Position numbers and translations under genes: made by a program. This document shows, one piece after another, positions 48,701 through 63,400 of a DNA stretch of 64,000 nucleotides. Positions within the stretch are counted from its first letter, which is position 1. Each line of letters opens with the position of its first letter. Below the pieces are notes generated by a model. It had not been told where the DNA came from. It made no database searches and worked only from the letters and a program-made list of their open reading frames with translations. Origin of the DNA: Paragonimus westermani. Its lineage: Eukaryota; Platyhelminthes; Trematoda; Plagiorchiida; Troglotrematidae. The stretch spans positions 21,000 to 84,999 of the forward strand of contig QNGE01002355.1 in assembly GCA_008508345.1 (NCBI GenBank). The letters run 5' to 3'.

Positions 48701-51700
48701 GCTACTCTGAAATGGTTTAATCTTAAACAAATTTCAATACAGTATTGCCCAAATGGCCACAATTTAGATGTGAGATCATCTGCATGTATTTAAGATGTAC
48801 GCCGTATAGCTAGGATTTTATCACTGTCAATTATTGCTGTTACGAGTTTCCGCCTTAGGATACTTTACATCTATTTCCGAATTCCTGAGTAGGTCGTTAT
48901 AATTAGCTGCTTTCGGTCAATTTTGATTGGCTTTCAAAATCATAAAATATATGTAAAAAGTGTCCACGAAGATTAGAACAAATCGACCAGGCCACTACGA
49001 GTCACACATATGCGTTGGGTTACGGTTAGCTGGATCGCTTTTGGAGGTACTGACTAATGAGTTAGCGCTACGTGTGCTTGCTATGTAATACCCGCCCGCC
49101 GTTGTCAAACGGTTTACGCCTGCTTGTGCTTCGCATTTTTTGGACAACGAGAAGTGGAATGTAATGCTGGTAACCGTTACCACATAGAGTAATAATAAAA
49201 GCCGCAATCTGACAAATTTTTGCCCAGCATAACAAACACTGTAGATAGTTCGGACTGTTTGGTTCAATTTCAGTTATTTATTAATCTTGATCCTGTGGAG
49301 ACTACTCAGGCTAGAAACCAGTGCAAAGTTATTCAGGGTGATGCTCACAATCCATCCTGGAATCTGCCTTGTGGTTCTCTCAATTCAATCGAATTGATTG
49401 CAGGGGATGTAAGAATAGAAACAAAATGACGGTTAGTCTTGCTCAATTCAAAGCTGCCGTGTTGCGATTGTTAACAGCAAAGCAAGCTATTGCCATTAAA
49501 CTCCATGTCGGGAAAAGACACTGTTTCCCAAGAATTCACCTTAATTGTCGAGAAAAACGGGTTTTTCAATTTCAGAAATTTGAATGCTTATCACTGTTTT
49601 CGGAATTCGAGTTTAGTACTCGCCTATGATTGGTTCGTTCAGTGGCCTAGCCTCAAGGTCACTCAAAGCCTACAAATACAGGTGCTGTGCACCACTCTCG
49701 CATTCAGGCTGAGTAGCAAATGAAGCCCACATGAAGACCGCCTTTTAGGCATTAGTTGAGGGATTCTAAGTTGTAACAGTTGAATTGCATTGCTTGCGCC
49801 CTGGTTTCCGATGGCTAATTTGACCTGCTCCGATTATCACGCGTGATTCTCAGTTGTAATCCGTTCTCAAGTTTTCCACCTAACTGACCATTGCTTTCGA
49901 TAGGTGTTTTTAATCGGAAAAAACACATTTACTTTCATCCATTCACTCAATGACTTTCACAGTGTGTGGTTTTAATTTCCACCGAATGCTTAACTATGAT
50001 TGAACCAAAACGCTTGCAAATAATCCATTGTCCAGCCGTGTTAGAGGTCTCGAAGCTGCTACGGAGAAGTGGTCGGTGTGGGTAGTGTAGCCTCACACGT
50101 GGTAGACTGAGAGCGTTTGCTAAATCACATCAGTTATCTAACGGATGGTGCTTTCTTTGCAGCTCGTTGAACAACGCTTTTTGATTTACATTGAACAGAT
50201 TTGACCGGCATCTTCTTTGATTGGGTCTGCATGAGCTGAGTTTCATAAGAAATCCATTTCTTCAGTGTGGATCGTTTGATCTGTGTTTGGCTAAACGTTA
50301 ATGCATTATTAGGCATAACGGACGCGAAAAAGAAACTAGCCCAACCCAACACCTAATATGGTTTCTCATTCTTGACGCCATCGAATCCTGATAACGCCAT
50401 CGACATAGAAACACTGAGACCGCCGTTATTAGACCAGGTTTTGCAAACACTCACTGAAGACAGTGTTTCGTATTAAATACTCTAGGAAAACTTTTGCTTA
50501 CAGCTGTTCATTCGCACTAATTGTGTGTGGAAATGGTGCATTCACCAAATCCACACATGGGCCGTGACAACATCTAGGGCGAGGGAATCACTTTTTACAC
50601 AACCCGTGTATCAGCTTCTTGTTGAATTTCTTGTCAATCAATTTGTCGATCGTTTTTCATCATGCCTGATTTGTTCTGTTGTAACGTTGCTCGTTTACAT
50701 TCAGCTTGCTAGCATGTGCGGTCTACTGCATAGTCACTATTCTTGATGATACCCCCTTGGTACATTAATGACAGTGAGCCCCAGTTGAACCGAATAAAAC
50801 GTCACAGGCTTTCTCATGCACAGCATCTTTCCGAACAAATAATATGCAATTGGTGCAAATTTAATTACCGAATTACGGAGAAGATGTTTCGTTATGGCAT
50901 ATGATCTAAGCGACTTAGTTCCAACGTTTACATCCACAAGGAGCACAAACGAGTCAGTCCGTCGAGTTCAGTCCAATAGGCTTAGCGTTCTACTTCCAAT
51001 AGGATGACGTCCATCAAATGAATGAGCTATGGTTCCTCATGCTGTTTTTGTTCTCTGGCACCCTAATCAATCGATCAGGCTGGCTTGTCACAATGTTACC
51101 CGAATTGTTACTTTGAGTACTTTACGTATAGATGTAAAATAAGCCCCCTTTCTGCTCCCAACTAAACCCAATTTATAATGACATTTTGTATATCTGTTTA
51201 ATTCGAGTACAACTCAGCCGTCACTCCGCATACATTCCTCTTGCTCAGTTTTGGTGACCGCAATGTCTCATGTTTTGCGTGGCAACTGAGTGAGGGATAC
51301 ACGAACAATAGAAACAGAGCCACAAAAACCCGTCTGTAAAGTTTTTGCTGCCATCTAATTTGCGCTTGCTTTGATGGGACGCGATAGTGTGGACACGTTC
51401 ACACTTTACGTGCTTCCGATGACATACTTTTGTTGCTCTATATCCATGATAATACCCTAGGACGTGAGATAATTATATGTGATTCTGCTTACGAAAACCA
51501 GCTCTAGAATGAAATACAACCGAACACCAGACAAAGTCCAAGATCCTGGTCTTCTCTTGAAATGCAGGTGGAAGCAAGAAAATAACGCAAATGAGAGAGT
51601 GGAACTGAAACCGGTTGCTGCTTGCAACTTGTTTACCGCTTCTCCAGGGACGGCTCGTTCAAAAGGTGATGTTCTTAACATCCAACACCATTCTGAGCGC

Positions 51701-54700
51701 AACGGACTGGTAGCTTCTTTGCACTGACCGGCTTCGAATGTAGTTACTTGTAGTATGCTGTCTGGTTTTATAAACACTATCCTTCACAAGTCACTTGCTC
51801 CAGGACAAGCGCAGAAATCACTTGGTAACACGGCTCACGAAAGATGATCCATTCAAACAAACGCGTACAGTAGACGTACAAAATGTACTTCAGCACACTG
51901 AACGATAACGATTTTAGAAAAGATGTTAAATAGGATCCCTTTAATATTTAGGCGTAAAAATTGAAGGACCGGTTGGGTGAAGTTCATAGTAATTTTTACG
52001 ATGGAATCAAAAGAACAACATAGACTGACAACTTTTTAAAATACTAACGTATCATTGGCAGAAAAAGACGGGAAATTTTTAAGAAGCAAACGGTATAGCA
52101 TGAATAATAGCCCTGCGTGAGAATGTTTCGTTGACAATGCCGCTTGAATTTGCGAAGATAGAAACGCTTTACATGATGTTAAACTGCCATACCGCGTTAC
52201 AAATACGGCTATACTGACATAAGCGTACTGTAATTGTGCTTACTGATTTCGCTTCTTTCGCAGTAATCGCTCCAATGTGTTTACTTTCAACGCCAATTGT
52301 GAATGCTTTGTCGTGGCTGACAGACTTTAGAAGAAAAATTGATTTCGGTATTGTGACTTCGGTATTGTGTTTCTTAAAATCGAATGATCAAATCAGCCTT
52401 CACGCAGCTGCACTATGACCATAACAGTCCACTCTGATCCTGTAAGACACATATTTGTGGATTGGTCGGACAGTTCGGGCACAGATTACGAATTATCACT
52501 CAGATAGTAAGGTATCAAACAAGATTGTCCCTTTGGGAAAACTGAAGTGTAGATCTGGAAAGCTAAACGTGCATTGCATAGTTTCAACAGTCAACGTGTA
52601 TCATCGTAGAAGGTAACCCATTTTAGGGCCCGGAATTATCACGTTTATCCAGCGTTACCGGAAGTTGCAATAATACTGACCGAAAAGAATCTACTTGCTC
52701 GATGCCATTTTCATATCTGTTACAGGGAGACAATCTGGTAGGATACAGCTCTTCTAGCTGTGCATGAACTGTGAAACGACACACTAGCTCATTTCACCAC
52801 AAATATAACCTTTTTTCTTAGTAGATCAAACTAAAGCATAACATATATTACAGTGCTTATATAGTCCCATGTTTCCGTTGTTTGTTACAAACGACAGCGG
52901 CCGACAGACGATGACGCAGAAGTGATACTGTAGTCTCAAAGGTTTGTTTTGGATCGACGACTTCTTTTCGACAAATCAGTTCATGCATAAAACATCAACA
53001 CCGTTAGTATTAATCTAAAATCGTTCGACTACCTCTATTTTATTCAAAATCAGATAAGTCTGTTCAAAACTACACAAAGTTTTCACCCATGGTTACTTAA
53101 TCAACAAAATAGTTGAGGTCACATAAATGAAATGCGGAATGTTTTGATCGCGAAGCCATATGTCGTCATAAACACACAACTATTGTTCCAATAGAAACTA
53201 CAACAGAGACCAGCCAAAGGAAATTGCCAAATTTCAATTGGTTGCATCTTAACCAATCAGGAACTAGTATGTAAATAGGTGTCGTATAAGCTCTTCAAAA
53301 TACTCAATGAGTAATGGAAAATCACATCTGTATCCGCATAGCAGTCTAAAGGTTAGCTATGGCTTTGCAATAACGGATTTTTGAATGATAAGTTTGGTTG
53401 TTAATTTGTCCATTATTATTCCTGACTTTCTTTTCAGTGGACAAGCAGAGATAGTCATATTATTCCTTACGTTTTGTTAAAGGTGTGCTTGACATACGTG
53501 CGTTTATTTTTGACGTTAAATTAAAAAATAGAGTGAACGATGGTAAATACAGTATTGTTTCATACCGCACTGTGATTTTGCTCGTTAGAAATAGTGACTT
53601 TCTAAACATCTCTTCAGAAATTTTATGCTGATCGCACCTGATAGCCGTCACTTTTGGGTTTTGTTGAAACTCTTATTCTGACGTTTTGAGAAAAATCATT
53701 GGATTACAGGAAATTAATGTGTAATACTATTGGAATCGCTTCTACCATGTTTTTTATGATATTAGTCAAGTGTTCAAGTTTTAGTATTGGTAGGCTAGAC
53801 CAGGTCCCGTTTCACACACCAGCCTTCGGTGCGTAAAGATCACCGTTGAGCAGTCAATCAACACACGAAATCTCACGGTGAAACCAACTACAAAAAGTCA
53901 TATTCGCAACAAGGATAAAACGATCAATGAGAGTTGTATTGTCTGCCATGAAAGAACAACGGATTAGTGTGCGAGGTGATGGTCGGAAGACAGCACATTT
54001 TGGATTTAAGTTGTGACAGTGTGACGGAGGTTAACAACTCTTCAAACACAAAGTTGAGCAGCATCGTCTGCTGTATTGATTGGCTATGCCTTATAAGGCC
54101 AGCTGTCGCTTTTACTCAGAATAAACGGTTTGTGAAGAAATCGTATTCCGTTTCACTGTAAATGGTTCCGATTTATTTTCTGCAGGTTTGCTAATAAATA
54201 CTTCTGAGTAACCACTACGTAAAACATCTCTTGGGTTTCAATTCTACATGGAATATTAAATATATCTGATATTGTACACAGCCAGGTGACGGTACACACA
54301 GTAAACTAGTCCTACACACCACTGTACAAATAACGACACAATTGAGGGATTACTGAATTACTGCTGGATTTTTTCTACTTAAACCAAGTGCCATCACATT
54401 TGAAGTTGATAAGCTGGCAACTAATTGAACTCGGGATACTGCCTACAGAATAAAAATGTTTGTACTTGAAAAACTCTCATGAACAGTCACAAAAATTAAC
54501 TTCTTGAAAATTGCTATCGGATGGTTTCCCTTCTGAAGAAGTTACTATGGAATGTTTCATCGTTTTTTTATCAAAGGGCATTACAGCTCGTTGATTTGCC
54601 TTCGACAACAGAACCACCTTGAGAATAGGTCTGAGCTCAGGTCACTCTATTTTCAAGAGAGCTATGAACCAAGTTGCAGCTTCATGCCCTCTGACATCTT

Positions 54701-57700
54701 TGTGTACTTCATGAGTATGTGAGGTTCAGATGTTCCAATGAGGTTTGGATATATCGTACTGCTGAACACAAATGTGAAGCCTACGCCTAGCCAACAGTTG
54801 ACCATTTGCTGTCAATGACTGCAAGATGACCGCTGTTAAAAAGACTGTAGCGTGCTGCTACAAGAGCAGCAATCCTGTTCACTGTCCTGTTTTCAAGGCA
54901 GTATTCTCACTATCGTAATCATGGGTACAACACAACTACCATTGAACGCCTATCGTTGAATATTTTCCCCCTGTACACCACCTCAACTCTGAGCTCGTTA
55001 TTCCACCACCTGATTGTATCGAATCATTTAAACATGAGCCTCATCTCGTCACCTACTTCCTAAAGTTCTCAAGCAGATACACACGTTTGAAACGAGAGGC
55101 GAAAGTGTCACTACCATGTGTCCTTAATTCAACCTGGTCTAGACGTTCTTTAAAGCATGTTATCAAAGTTTTTAGAGCCAGCGTATTGTTTATTTCTGAA
55201 TAATTCGTATTAAGAGTTAGTAGGCACGTTCTTCTGGTTCCTCGCTGGGATAAAATGATTGGTCGTTTTCTCTTGTAGTCATTAACGCATGAGACACAGG
55301 AAAGCACACACTGACTTAGGAAGTCGTTCGCCCAACTCTAGTAAGCCAGCGCTCATTTGACTGAACGTTCAAAGCTCGCTTTCTTCAAATTTGCCGAAAT
55401 CCATACCTCATGGCCTGACAAACACCCCGTCTAAGGGATCGTAGTTACCAGAAAAGTCACACACCTCCTCCGGCCGGCATTATCAATCTATCCGAGCACA
55501 ACCGTCTCAGAAAATTCACGGATAATATCTGCTTGTAGGCTAGGCTTATTTTTCCAACAACGATCTGGTTCGGATTTTCATCGTTGGATTTTTGAGCAAA
55601 TGGTTTGTGACATCTTGAAAAGGCCTATAATTCCCCTACTGCAGTTTTTCTCGTTCTCCGCTACACCTTTTGCGAAAGTACACATTCTTTATCGATTTGT
55701 TGTATGCTGTTGTTTTGTTTATGTACAACAAGTTTGAATTCATGGTAAGTGAGCTAATTTCTTGGACAAAAATATTGACAAAAAGTGAATGGGCCTAAGA
55801 TCTTGTCTTGTATGCGTGCATAGTGTGGGTTCATTGGATATAACTGAACATGTAGATAGCACGACTTACTTCATTAATGAACGACAGTACGATTTTCCAA
55901 CAGTACGTTTGACTATGTCACCACATACGATTTTAGATATTACTTTTATTAATGTACGATAGTGTTTTCTGAACGAAATTAATTATGTCCGTTCAGAATG
56001 ACGGTGAAATTTTAGCTTAACGTGTAATTTCTCCATTCAGTCTTTGTGTACATCCGAGTTGTTTTTTGCAGGATTAAAGAAATGAGAGGAAAACATTATC
56101 TCTCACAAAGTCACCTCCGTTTCATAATCCATTCAACAAAGAAAATCGTGTACTCTGTAATTAGTAAGGTCAACTGTGTAAAACATTCGGTTTACATGTT
56201 TGGTTTAGACAGAGGTTGAGATAATTAAATTCGGTGGATGCACAAATTTTTGTCAAATGGTAGGTTCTCACATCGGAATCAAGAACGTGTTTCGTCCTCA
56301 CGTAATCCATAACCTTTTACGGGATCACCAGATATTATCCATATGAGTCGGTCATTCTGGAGAAACAATTCTCGCCAGTTATGCACACAGCTGTCTTCAA
56401 CCGCCGACAGATTTTTTGGAAACTAAGACAAAAATGGTTGTTGGTAAAACTGGATGTTCGTTTCTTGAATGATACATACGCGCATCAGTATTAACGCTTG
56501 GGGGCTTATGACGAGAGTTTCCAGATGTGGTATTGATGGGATTTCTTGATCATTCAACGAAATACTCAATCTTAGTCCGAAGACTTAGAACAGCAACTCA
56601 TCAGTTCAGACCAAGTAAAATCTACAGACCCCTTCTGAGGGTTCACTAATATTGATAGATAAATTTCAAGTGAGTTTGCGATCACTCACCTGGCTTGATT
56701 CATTAAACTCACCGATTGATCCTTGAAGCAATGGTCGTTCTCGTTAGCGCCGTTTACTGAACCGACGGATCTACATCAACACACCTTACTCTACGGGTTT
56801 AGGCGACTACCACACCTGGTCATGCGTTTACAGTAACGTCATGTAAGCACTAGACATGATGGTTTCGTTGACCGGACATTGCTCCTGCGGCATGACTGCT
56901 GTTGCAACTGAGTAAGGTAAACTGACATACCGCAAGTAGTCGCTGCTAGAATCTTGGAGAAGTAGCCTTGAGACTTGATGTCCTTCAATGAAACTTTCGT
57001 AGTCTGGTAAACACATATAAACTTCTTAAGGCGGGTGATCCTCATAAGGGTCAACCTAATGTCTACGCAGCAGATGTTTTCCATTAGGCAACAAATGCAC
57101 GCAAAGTTATCATGCCTCACTTCTCCCATGGGTTTTCCCACCGCTGGTTGATGAACAGTTCTGTAACCGAAGCGGTAGACCCGGTGTCAAAATTTTGATT
57201 ACAAGCTGTGAAACGGTGGGACTTCACGGTTGTGCAACTGTCGCGGATAACTGCCTGAGTTTCCTTGGTTGCATTTCGTTAGTTGCATACCCTATACTTT
57301 CATTAGCTATCGCCAGCAAAACATAGAATTACCTATCGCGCCTTATGTAAGGCCTATTTCAACGTATCTGACCCTATTAGACAATGTGATTGAAGCGTTT
57401 ACATGGGACAATCTTTTAAGCGGCATTAAATTCATCTAAGCTTAGGCACAAAACACACAGTAGCATCTCTTGATTGGGAATAGACTGGAGCAAAAACAAC
57501 TCAACAGCAACCTGATGTGCACAGTAAGTGTTCACTATATTAAACAAAATATTCAGTTGCCACGACAAACAACGTACACCGACTTTCCATGACCTAGCTG
57601 AGTTCATATTTCTAAATCGATAACATGACCCACCACTAGGAAATCGTTTAAGGGTGTTCGGCAGGGCTCCCGCTCACGTTTTCGTTATCTGTTTCTCAGC

Positions 57701-60409
57701 CGCACACTTGCTAAGGTTGATCAAACTGTTGTGCAGGATCCGACAATTCAGTTACGATAAGATTTACATAACCTTTTACGCACGGTCCTACGCATACGAC
57801 TCGCGCAAGGCAGGACAACAGTACAGCTTAGCGTGGGTTTCTAGCTTTTGTCAGTTTGGGTATGTTTCTTCAAATCATCTCATTCTAATTCAGGTGTTGT
57901 CAGCAACGCTTTAAAACACGTCACACATGAACTCGAAAAACAAAATAATTGGGGTGGATCCCAATTCCTTGCGTGTACACTTGACTGTATTGGAAAATAC
58001 AAGTATTATCGGTCAACTACCGTTCGTCGCCTGTCGCAAACTTCACAACGAAAGAAGGGTACAGTTGACGTTGTCGACTGGTGGTATTTTTATGCATATG
58101 TACGTGCTACCCCGTGGCGATCGCATGGAAGATAAATGATGTGTTGACTAATCTTCGATTAACTGAGATTCACGAGAACCCTTTGCATCTGTCATCGATC
58201 TGTTCGACTAGATACCGTACCTCAAGTACGAAACGCATTTTTTCAGCTAAGCAATATGAATTACATTGTACGGTGTTTTCAATTACAGTGAAACATATCA
58301 TCGTCACGTGGCAACATAACTCTGCTGAAATATATACTTGTTCTGTAGAAACAAAACTTCTAGTTAATGCTTTTGCAGCAGATAATCGCGGCTTAAATCG
58401 TTGACGTCGTGATACAGTACCATCAAGCAGTTCCTCTCACTTGACCAGAAAACAGCCTATGCATGAACCAAATCGTCAGTTTTACGCTGCTAGAAGGTAC
58501 ACGCCATCAGGTGATCACACATTCATGGAGGTTTGTTTGCACATTCTTCCAACTGAGTTTTTATAAATAAATTGCAGCCCACTATGCCGTCCACGACAGT
58601 GATATGTTGACCGGGTGAATCCGCGGTATTTAACAAGAATCATAAAATCAGTTGTGGATAAATCAGTGGGAGACCTAACTGGTAAATTGATTCCTGGTAA
58701 GTGGAGTTCACCCATTTTGAATGCAAAACGTTTGGAAAATGGTGACCGACAGCTGTACCGTTATGATTACGAATCGTAGTCTGCTAAAAATTTCTGATTG
58801 TCTACCTTAACAAGTTCTTTTTCACTACTGACCTTCTTTGGAGCGCACCAGACTTTCACACACAAAAGAACATTGATAGGATTTTTCAAGTTAACATGTT
58901 TAATGAAATATTAGTGAACGATACATTCTAACATGTGGATTGATGTGAAACAACTGACATTTTTGGGTTAAGCTATTGTAATTTGGTGACCATGCTTCAG
59001 TTGAACAAATACTCTTTCACAAAATATCTTTGCTGTGATGAACTCACCCACTGCGTTCGGTCACATGAAAATAATTCTGGAGAATCAACAGGTGAATGAA
59101 TAATTCATCTGCCAAAATCTGAATACGAAATTTGTTACTCCTTATGCAGCATATTCATACAACAGCCGCCGGAAACTTGGAGGAGTAATTGTACTTTAAA
59201 TAGAACGGGTTAAAAACTCTTGTCTTCGGCTGACCGCGAACAGAACCCAAACATCACTTCAATGTATATGTTTCGCAAATTAATTATGAGGCCACAATCA
59301 GAACCTAGATATATCACCGTTAGGGCAGATTGTGAACACATTTCAGCGCATTTCACGTAATCATTTGAATTATCTGGGAAATAACCTTCAGCTTACTGCC
59401 TGCCAAACCAGTTAATGTTGATGTCTATCGGGTCCGCTGTTGACGCTTTTTCATTAATCCAAATCTACCCTTAGTTGTTTACATTGAGTTTGTCAGTAAC
59501 GTGGCGTTGCAGTTGTAATGTTTTAAATCAGTTCTGGTAAAATTCGACGCAACTAAATCGAAGTATTCCCCAAGTACAACTTACTCTCCGTAGGTTTTGG
59601 TGGATTCTGTAAGGTCATGTAGAGTGCGTTAGTAAGCACGAGAATCTCGGACACCTGATTTGGGTTATTTTGTTGCTCCGAACTCAACTGGTGGTTATAT
59701 TTTTCGAACCGGTCGTCATTTAATCAGCAAATTGGTAACAATTAATATTGGTGTTCAACCTCAAACTGGAATGGGAAATCACCAAAGGCGAGGCGAATTC
59801 ATTACACTTGAAAGTCACCCGAACACACCAGTTTTTAATCTCAATCAAAACTGGGTGAATCAGCGTTATCATCAGCGAACACAAATCCTTGGTTCCGTAT
59901 AGCAGCATCATTCATTCACATAACTACTATCTATTTCAAGTTTGTTTAGCAAAATTTGGGGTAAATTTCAAGTCGCTCCTAAATTAAGCATCGGCTTATA
60001 TTTTCCTTAGAGCGGTAATTATGTTTCGCGTAATTAGTTCATATATATCTTCAACTGTAGTTCACTCACAAACGACAGCTACAAGTGTTCAAGTCTTTTG
60101 TCGGCATAAACCGTCAGCCTGTGTTGAAGTAAACTTTTTATAAGGTGACATTTTTGAGTTACGAAAGTGCTGTTTTAAAGTTCAGACCGCAGTATGTACG
60201 TAACCGATCCACCTGGCAAACACCGTGCAGTCCAAACGACTGCCTGATGCTGCAAGCTGACACTAAACAGCAGGCCATACACCTTTCGTTGTTTATCACA
60301 TTTGCAATCACAGACAGAATACTCATTAATCAGACAATAAAAGTTTGTTCAAACAATTGTTAAACAAAAGAAAACACTTCTTCTGGCGTCCAAACTAAAA
60401 CTGAAGATT
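45771..60409. other. About 14.6 kb without a recognisable gene
   Basis: Only the repeat at 47361-47460 is recognised. The longer frames (46157-46456 minus, 51457-51777 minus with 51479-51727 plus, 57848-58404 plus in three overlapping frames, 59660-59902) show no domain, and none has a convincing splice or operon context. A stop-poor plus stretch at about 54965-55195 is also unassigned. This is intergenic or intronic DNA. Confidence 0.5.
47361..47460 (+). repeat. Second, diverged copy of the 45.7-kb repeat, opposite orientation
   Basis: Read on the minus strand, AGATTGGGAACAACACAAAG... aligns with the 45.7-kb copy for about 90 bases, roughly 80% identical over the first 45 by eye. The hammerhead-like part is degraded: neither the CUGANGA nor the GAAA box is kept. 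Confidence 0.55.
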
Positions 60410-60419
60410 CATTATTTTG

Positions 60420-60460
60420 TCCTGAATGCACCTCAAGTTGCGAAGACGAAACGTTCTGAT
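60420..60460 (+). other. Possible third hammerhead-like/PLE-end motif
   Basis: CTGA at 60422 and ACGAAACGTT at 60446-60455 resemble the ends of the motifs at 40163 and 45733, but the CUGANGA box is not complete and stem II is weak. It is recorded only as a possible decayed member. Confidence 0.2.
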
Positions 60461-63400
60461 TCGTAAAACCTTCGATCGATTTAACTGGTGAACCACGGAA
60501 TCTTCTCTCAATGCCCTCATTGAATCACTTCCTGTTCAACACTTGAAGGGTGTCAGATAGCTAGTCGGCACTATGCAATATTCACGTGATATTTCGCAAG
60601 GCTAATGCTACATGGAGTGTGCGCGACGAGAAGTTTGAGTATTGGAGACTGAGGGAGAAATTCACCACTTGAACACGTTTTACAGTTAGCGCACTCAGAA
60701 TAACCAGCACGTACGCTCGGGACAGTGCGGGTATGGGAAATAAACTGACGGGCAATTCAGTTTAACCTATTAGGTACATTCAAACTTACTGATCACTGAA
60801 GCTAGATATTGCTTCTGGCAATCGTACAGTTTAGTGCGCGAGTACCTATATAATCTGTGCTATCTAATCTCCGGACCAACAACGAGGAAAGTTTTCAAGT
60901 CTAACTGACGGTTGGCACTCATTGTCAACGAGAACATTATCAGTTCATTGAAACGATAACAGGAGTAAGTGATTGAGTACCTTGTATCTGAAAGGGAAAT
61001 GTTTTCTTTTGAAGGAAGTTTGTTGTAGACTCATGCAACAATATCATAAAGACTGTTACTTAGGTGATTGCTCATTTCATGTTGTCATTCGATCGCAGTT
61101 GCCACTTTCATGTAGACCTCACAATCAACTCCAGTAAAAAAAAACGTTAAAGTTGTTGTCATTAGTGAATGCTACTGTTGTGAGTAAGATACGGACGCTG
61201 GCTGAGGTTTTTGTGGAGAAACCATGTTGGACATATTGTGCAGTTTACCAGAAATTAGGCAAATTTGAATAATTATGCAGCCGAGAAAATGAAACTCATA
61301 ACTGCGTCGAAGTTGACTGATATGTGTGCGGTATGTTGAACTGGACAATGTTACCTAGTTCCCTGATAATTAATTGCTACCATCATATTTCCTTTTATAA
61401 TGTCAATATGCAACTGAGCGTATAAAATCCAGAGTGTTACTAAATGATCACAGTTTGTAGGTTGATTTAACGATTGTATGCTCATCAAAAAATCAAGAAG
61501 GAAAACTCGATCTGATCAACATTAACATGCCATGCAGCTCTAAATGTGCAGAAAACCATATTAATTGGTTTCACATCACTAAGTTTCACATATAAAATCA
61601 AGTATGCTTAAGATTTGTTTCTTTTCCAGTTCAAGGTCTTTCAGTTCACCCTGCACTAACTTCATCTGAGTCAACACTTTCAAACCGATGGAGGCGGCAA
61701 TCTTTGTACACCAACAGGTGCAACCTGTTGGCATATCTAACACAACGCTACAACTGACGATATGTCGAACTACTTGAATTCCAAGTTCACTACAGACTGT
61801 TCCGAATGGAAATTTCAAAGTGCGAATCTTGCGTCTGATTTTCATGATCAAAGGTCAGTAAGATAAGTGGCAAAGTGGCTACCACATGAACGTGAGACAG
61901 AAATCCTAATCTCGACCGTGACAAGGATATGCACTACTGACAAGCCCAAACAAAAAGAAATCTCGTCCCTATTGTTTCCATTCTAAAGAGGCTGTTCGAA
62001 ATGTCCACGTCAGTGTGGATACTGCAGTCAAGTGTGAATGATGTTCAACTTGAAAATAGCCGTCCCCGACCAGTAAACAGAATGGATTAAAATTTCTCAG
62101 TAAAATTTTCGGCTAGACAGACTGACGGTTTCAATCGTTACCGCACAAGCCAGCATGTATGCTTGATGGACACCGACTGTGGTTGTCTTCACACTAAGCA
62201 ACCATTTCCTTAGCGTTCATATTATTTTAAGATTGGTGGCTTGACCAGTTACTAATACCGCGTTACTGGTGTCGGTCTACATTGAGAATTGAAAAATTAC
62301 ACTTTTGAGAAGTTTTTGGAAATCGGCGGCTGCACAGAAGACCGCTAATGGCTCACAAATAGAGGGACTAGCTGTGGTGTCCCTAAGTTTGCAATTGTCC
62401 AGTACACGCCGCTAAAATCCAGGCCCAACTAAGAATACAGTTCAATCTCCCAAATATACATACCTTTTGATATAAACTGAACTATCTGATGCTACCGAAA
62501 TATGTTTGTAATTGATTAACAATTCTGAAGGTTTGAACGGATTCTGTACATTCAACTGGAGCTATTTGTTTTTTCAACCCTGCATTCTTGAAAGAGTAAC
62601 ACTTCCTTCTCCAAATAGCGGAACACATGTCTATTGCTTTATGCAGCCCCTTAAGCTTTCACCAGTTAAACTGTTATGTAACTATAAGAAAAACTGTGTA
62701 GCGAACAAGCTCGTTGTCGTTTATTCATCATCAGGCCAAATACATAACATTTATATGAAACCGAGTTGTCAGGGCGAACCGAACAAAGCAAATGGCAAGT
62801 TCATGCGAGGTCAGACAGGTCATAGGCACACACGGAGACGAGGTTTTGATATGATTGTCACCATTATGACGTAAATGAACCCATGGCGTTTTGATCAATC
62901 GTGGTGTGTGTTATGTAACCTTTACTCTGCTACAAACTACAACTTAGGAACGGATACAAATATGAATTGACCGAGGGCCATAATTACTAACCAAAAGAAG
63001 GATGTGTTTGATTTTTTGAATCAACCGGTTCCACTGACAAAACAGATGGGATGAGATACGACGCAAAGTTTTTAAGTCGAAAGAGTTCTCATGCGGCATA
63101 TCTGACATTATTACACAAAAAGTTTCATGTGTGGTTCTGAAGCCCCTTCCAAATTTTCTAGCTAGTTTGATTGGCCTACGGACAATCGGTGAAAACCAGC
63201 TACACACTTTCTCAACAAGACCAGATATTTGGACCACTGAATTCAACGTGATCTTGAAATCTTTCTAGTACGGTTAGTCTGGCGCAGGTCTATGAAAAGT
63301 CCTTGTATTCAATTCCATATAGTTTGTAGTAGTATTGGGAAACGATCCATGTGCACCGTAAAACCTTTGTTTGAAAACTCGCTGATGAATAGACAACAAG

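Noticed and set aside
54965..55195. Stop-poor plus-strand stretch
   Set aside because: It shows no start, no domain and no splice context. Length alone is not significant in 64 kb.
62512..62874. 120-codon plus frame
   Set aside because: It starts at TTG; the ATG-initiated part is much shorter and has no recognised domain.
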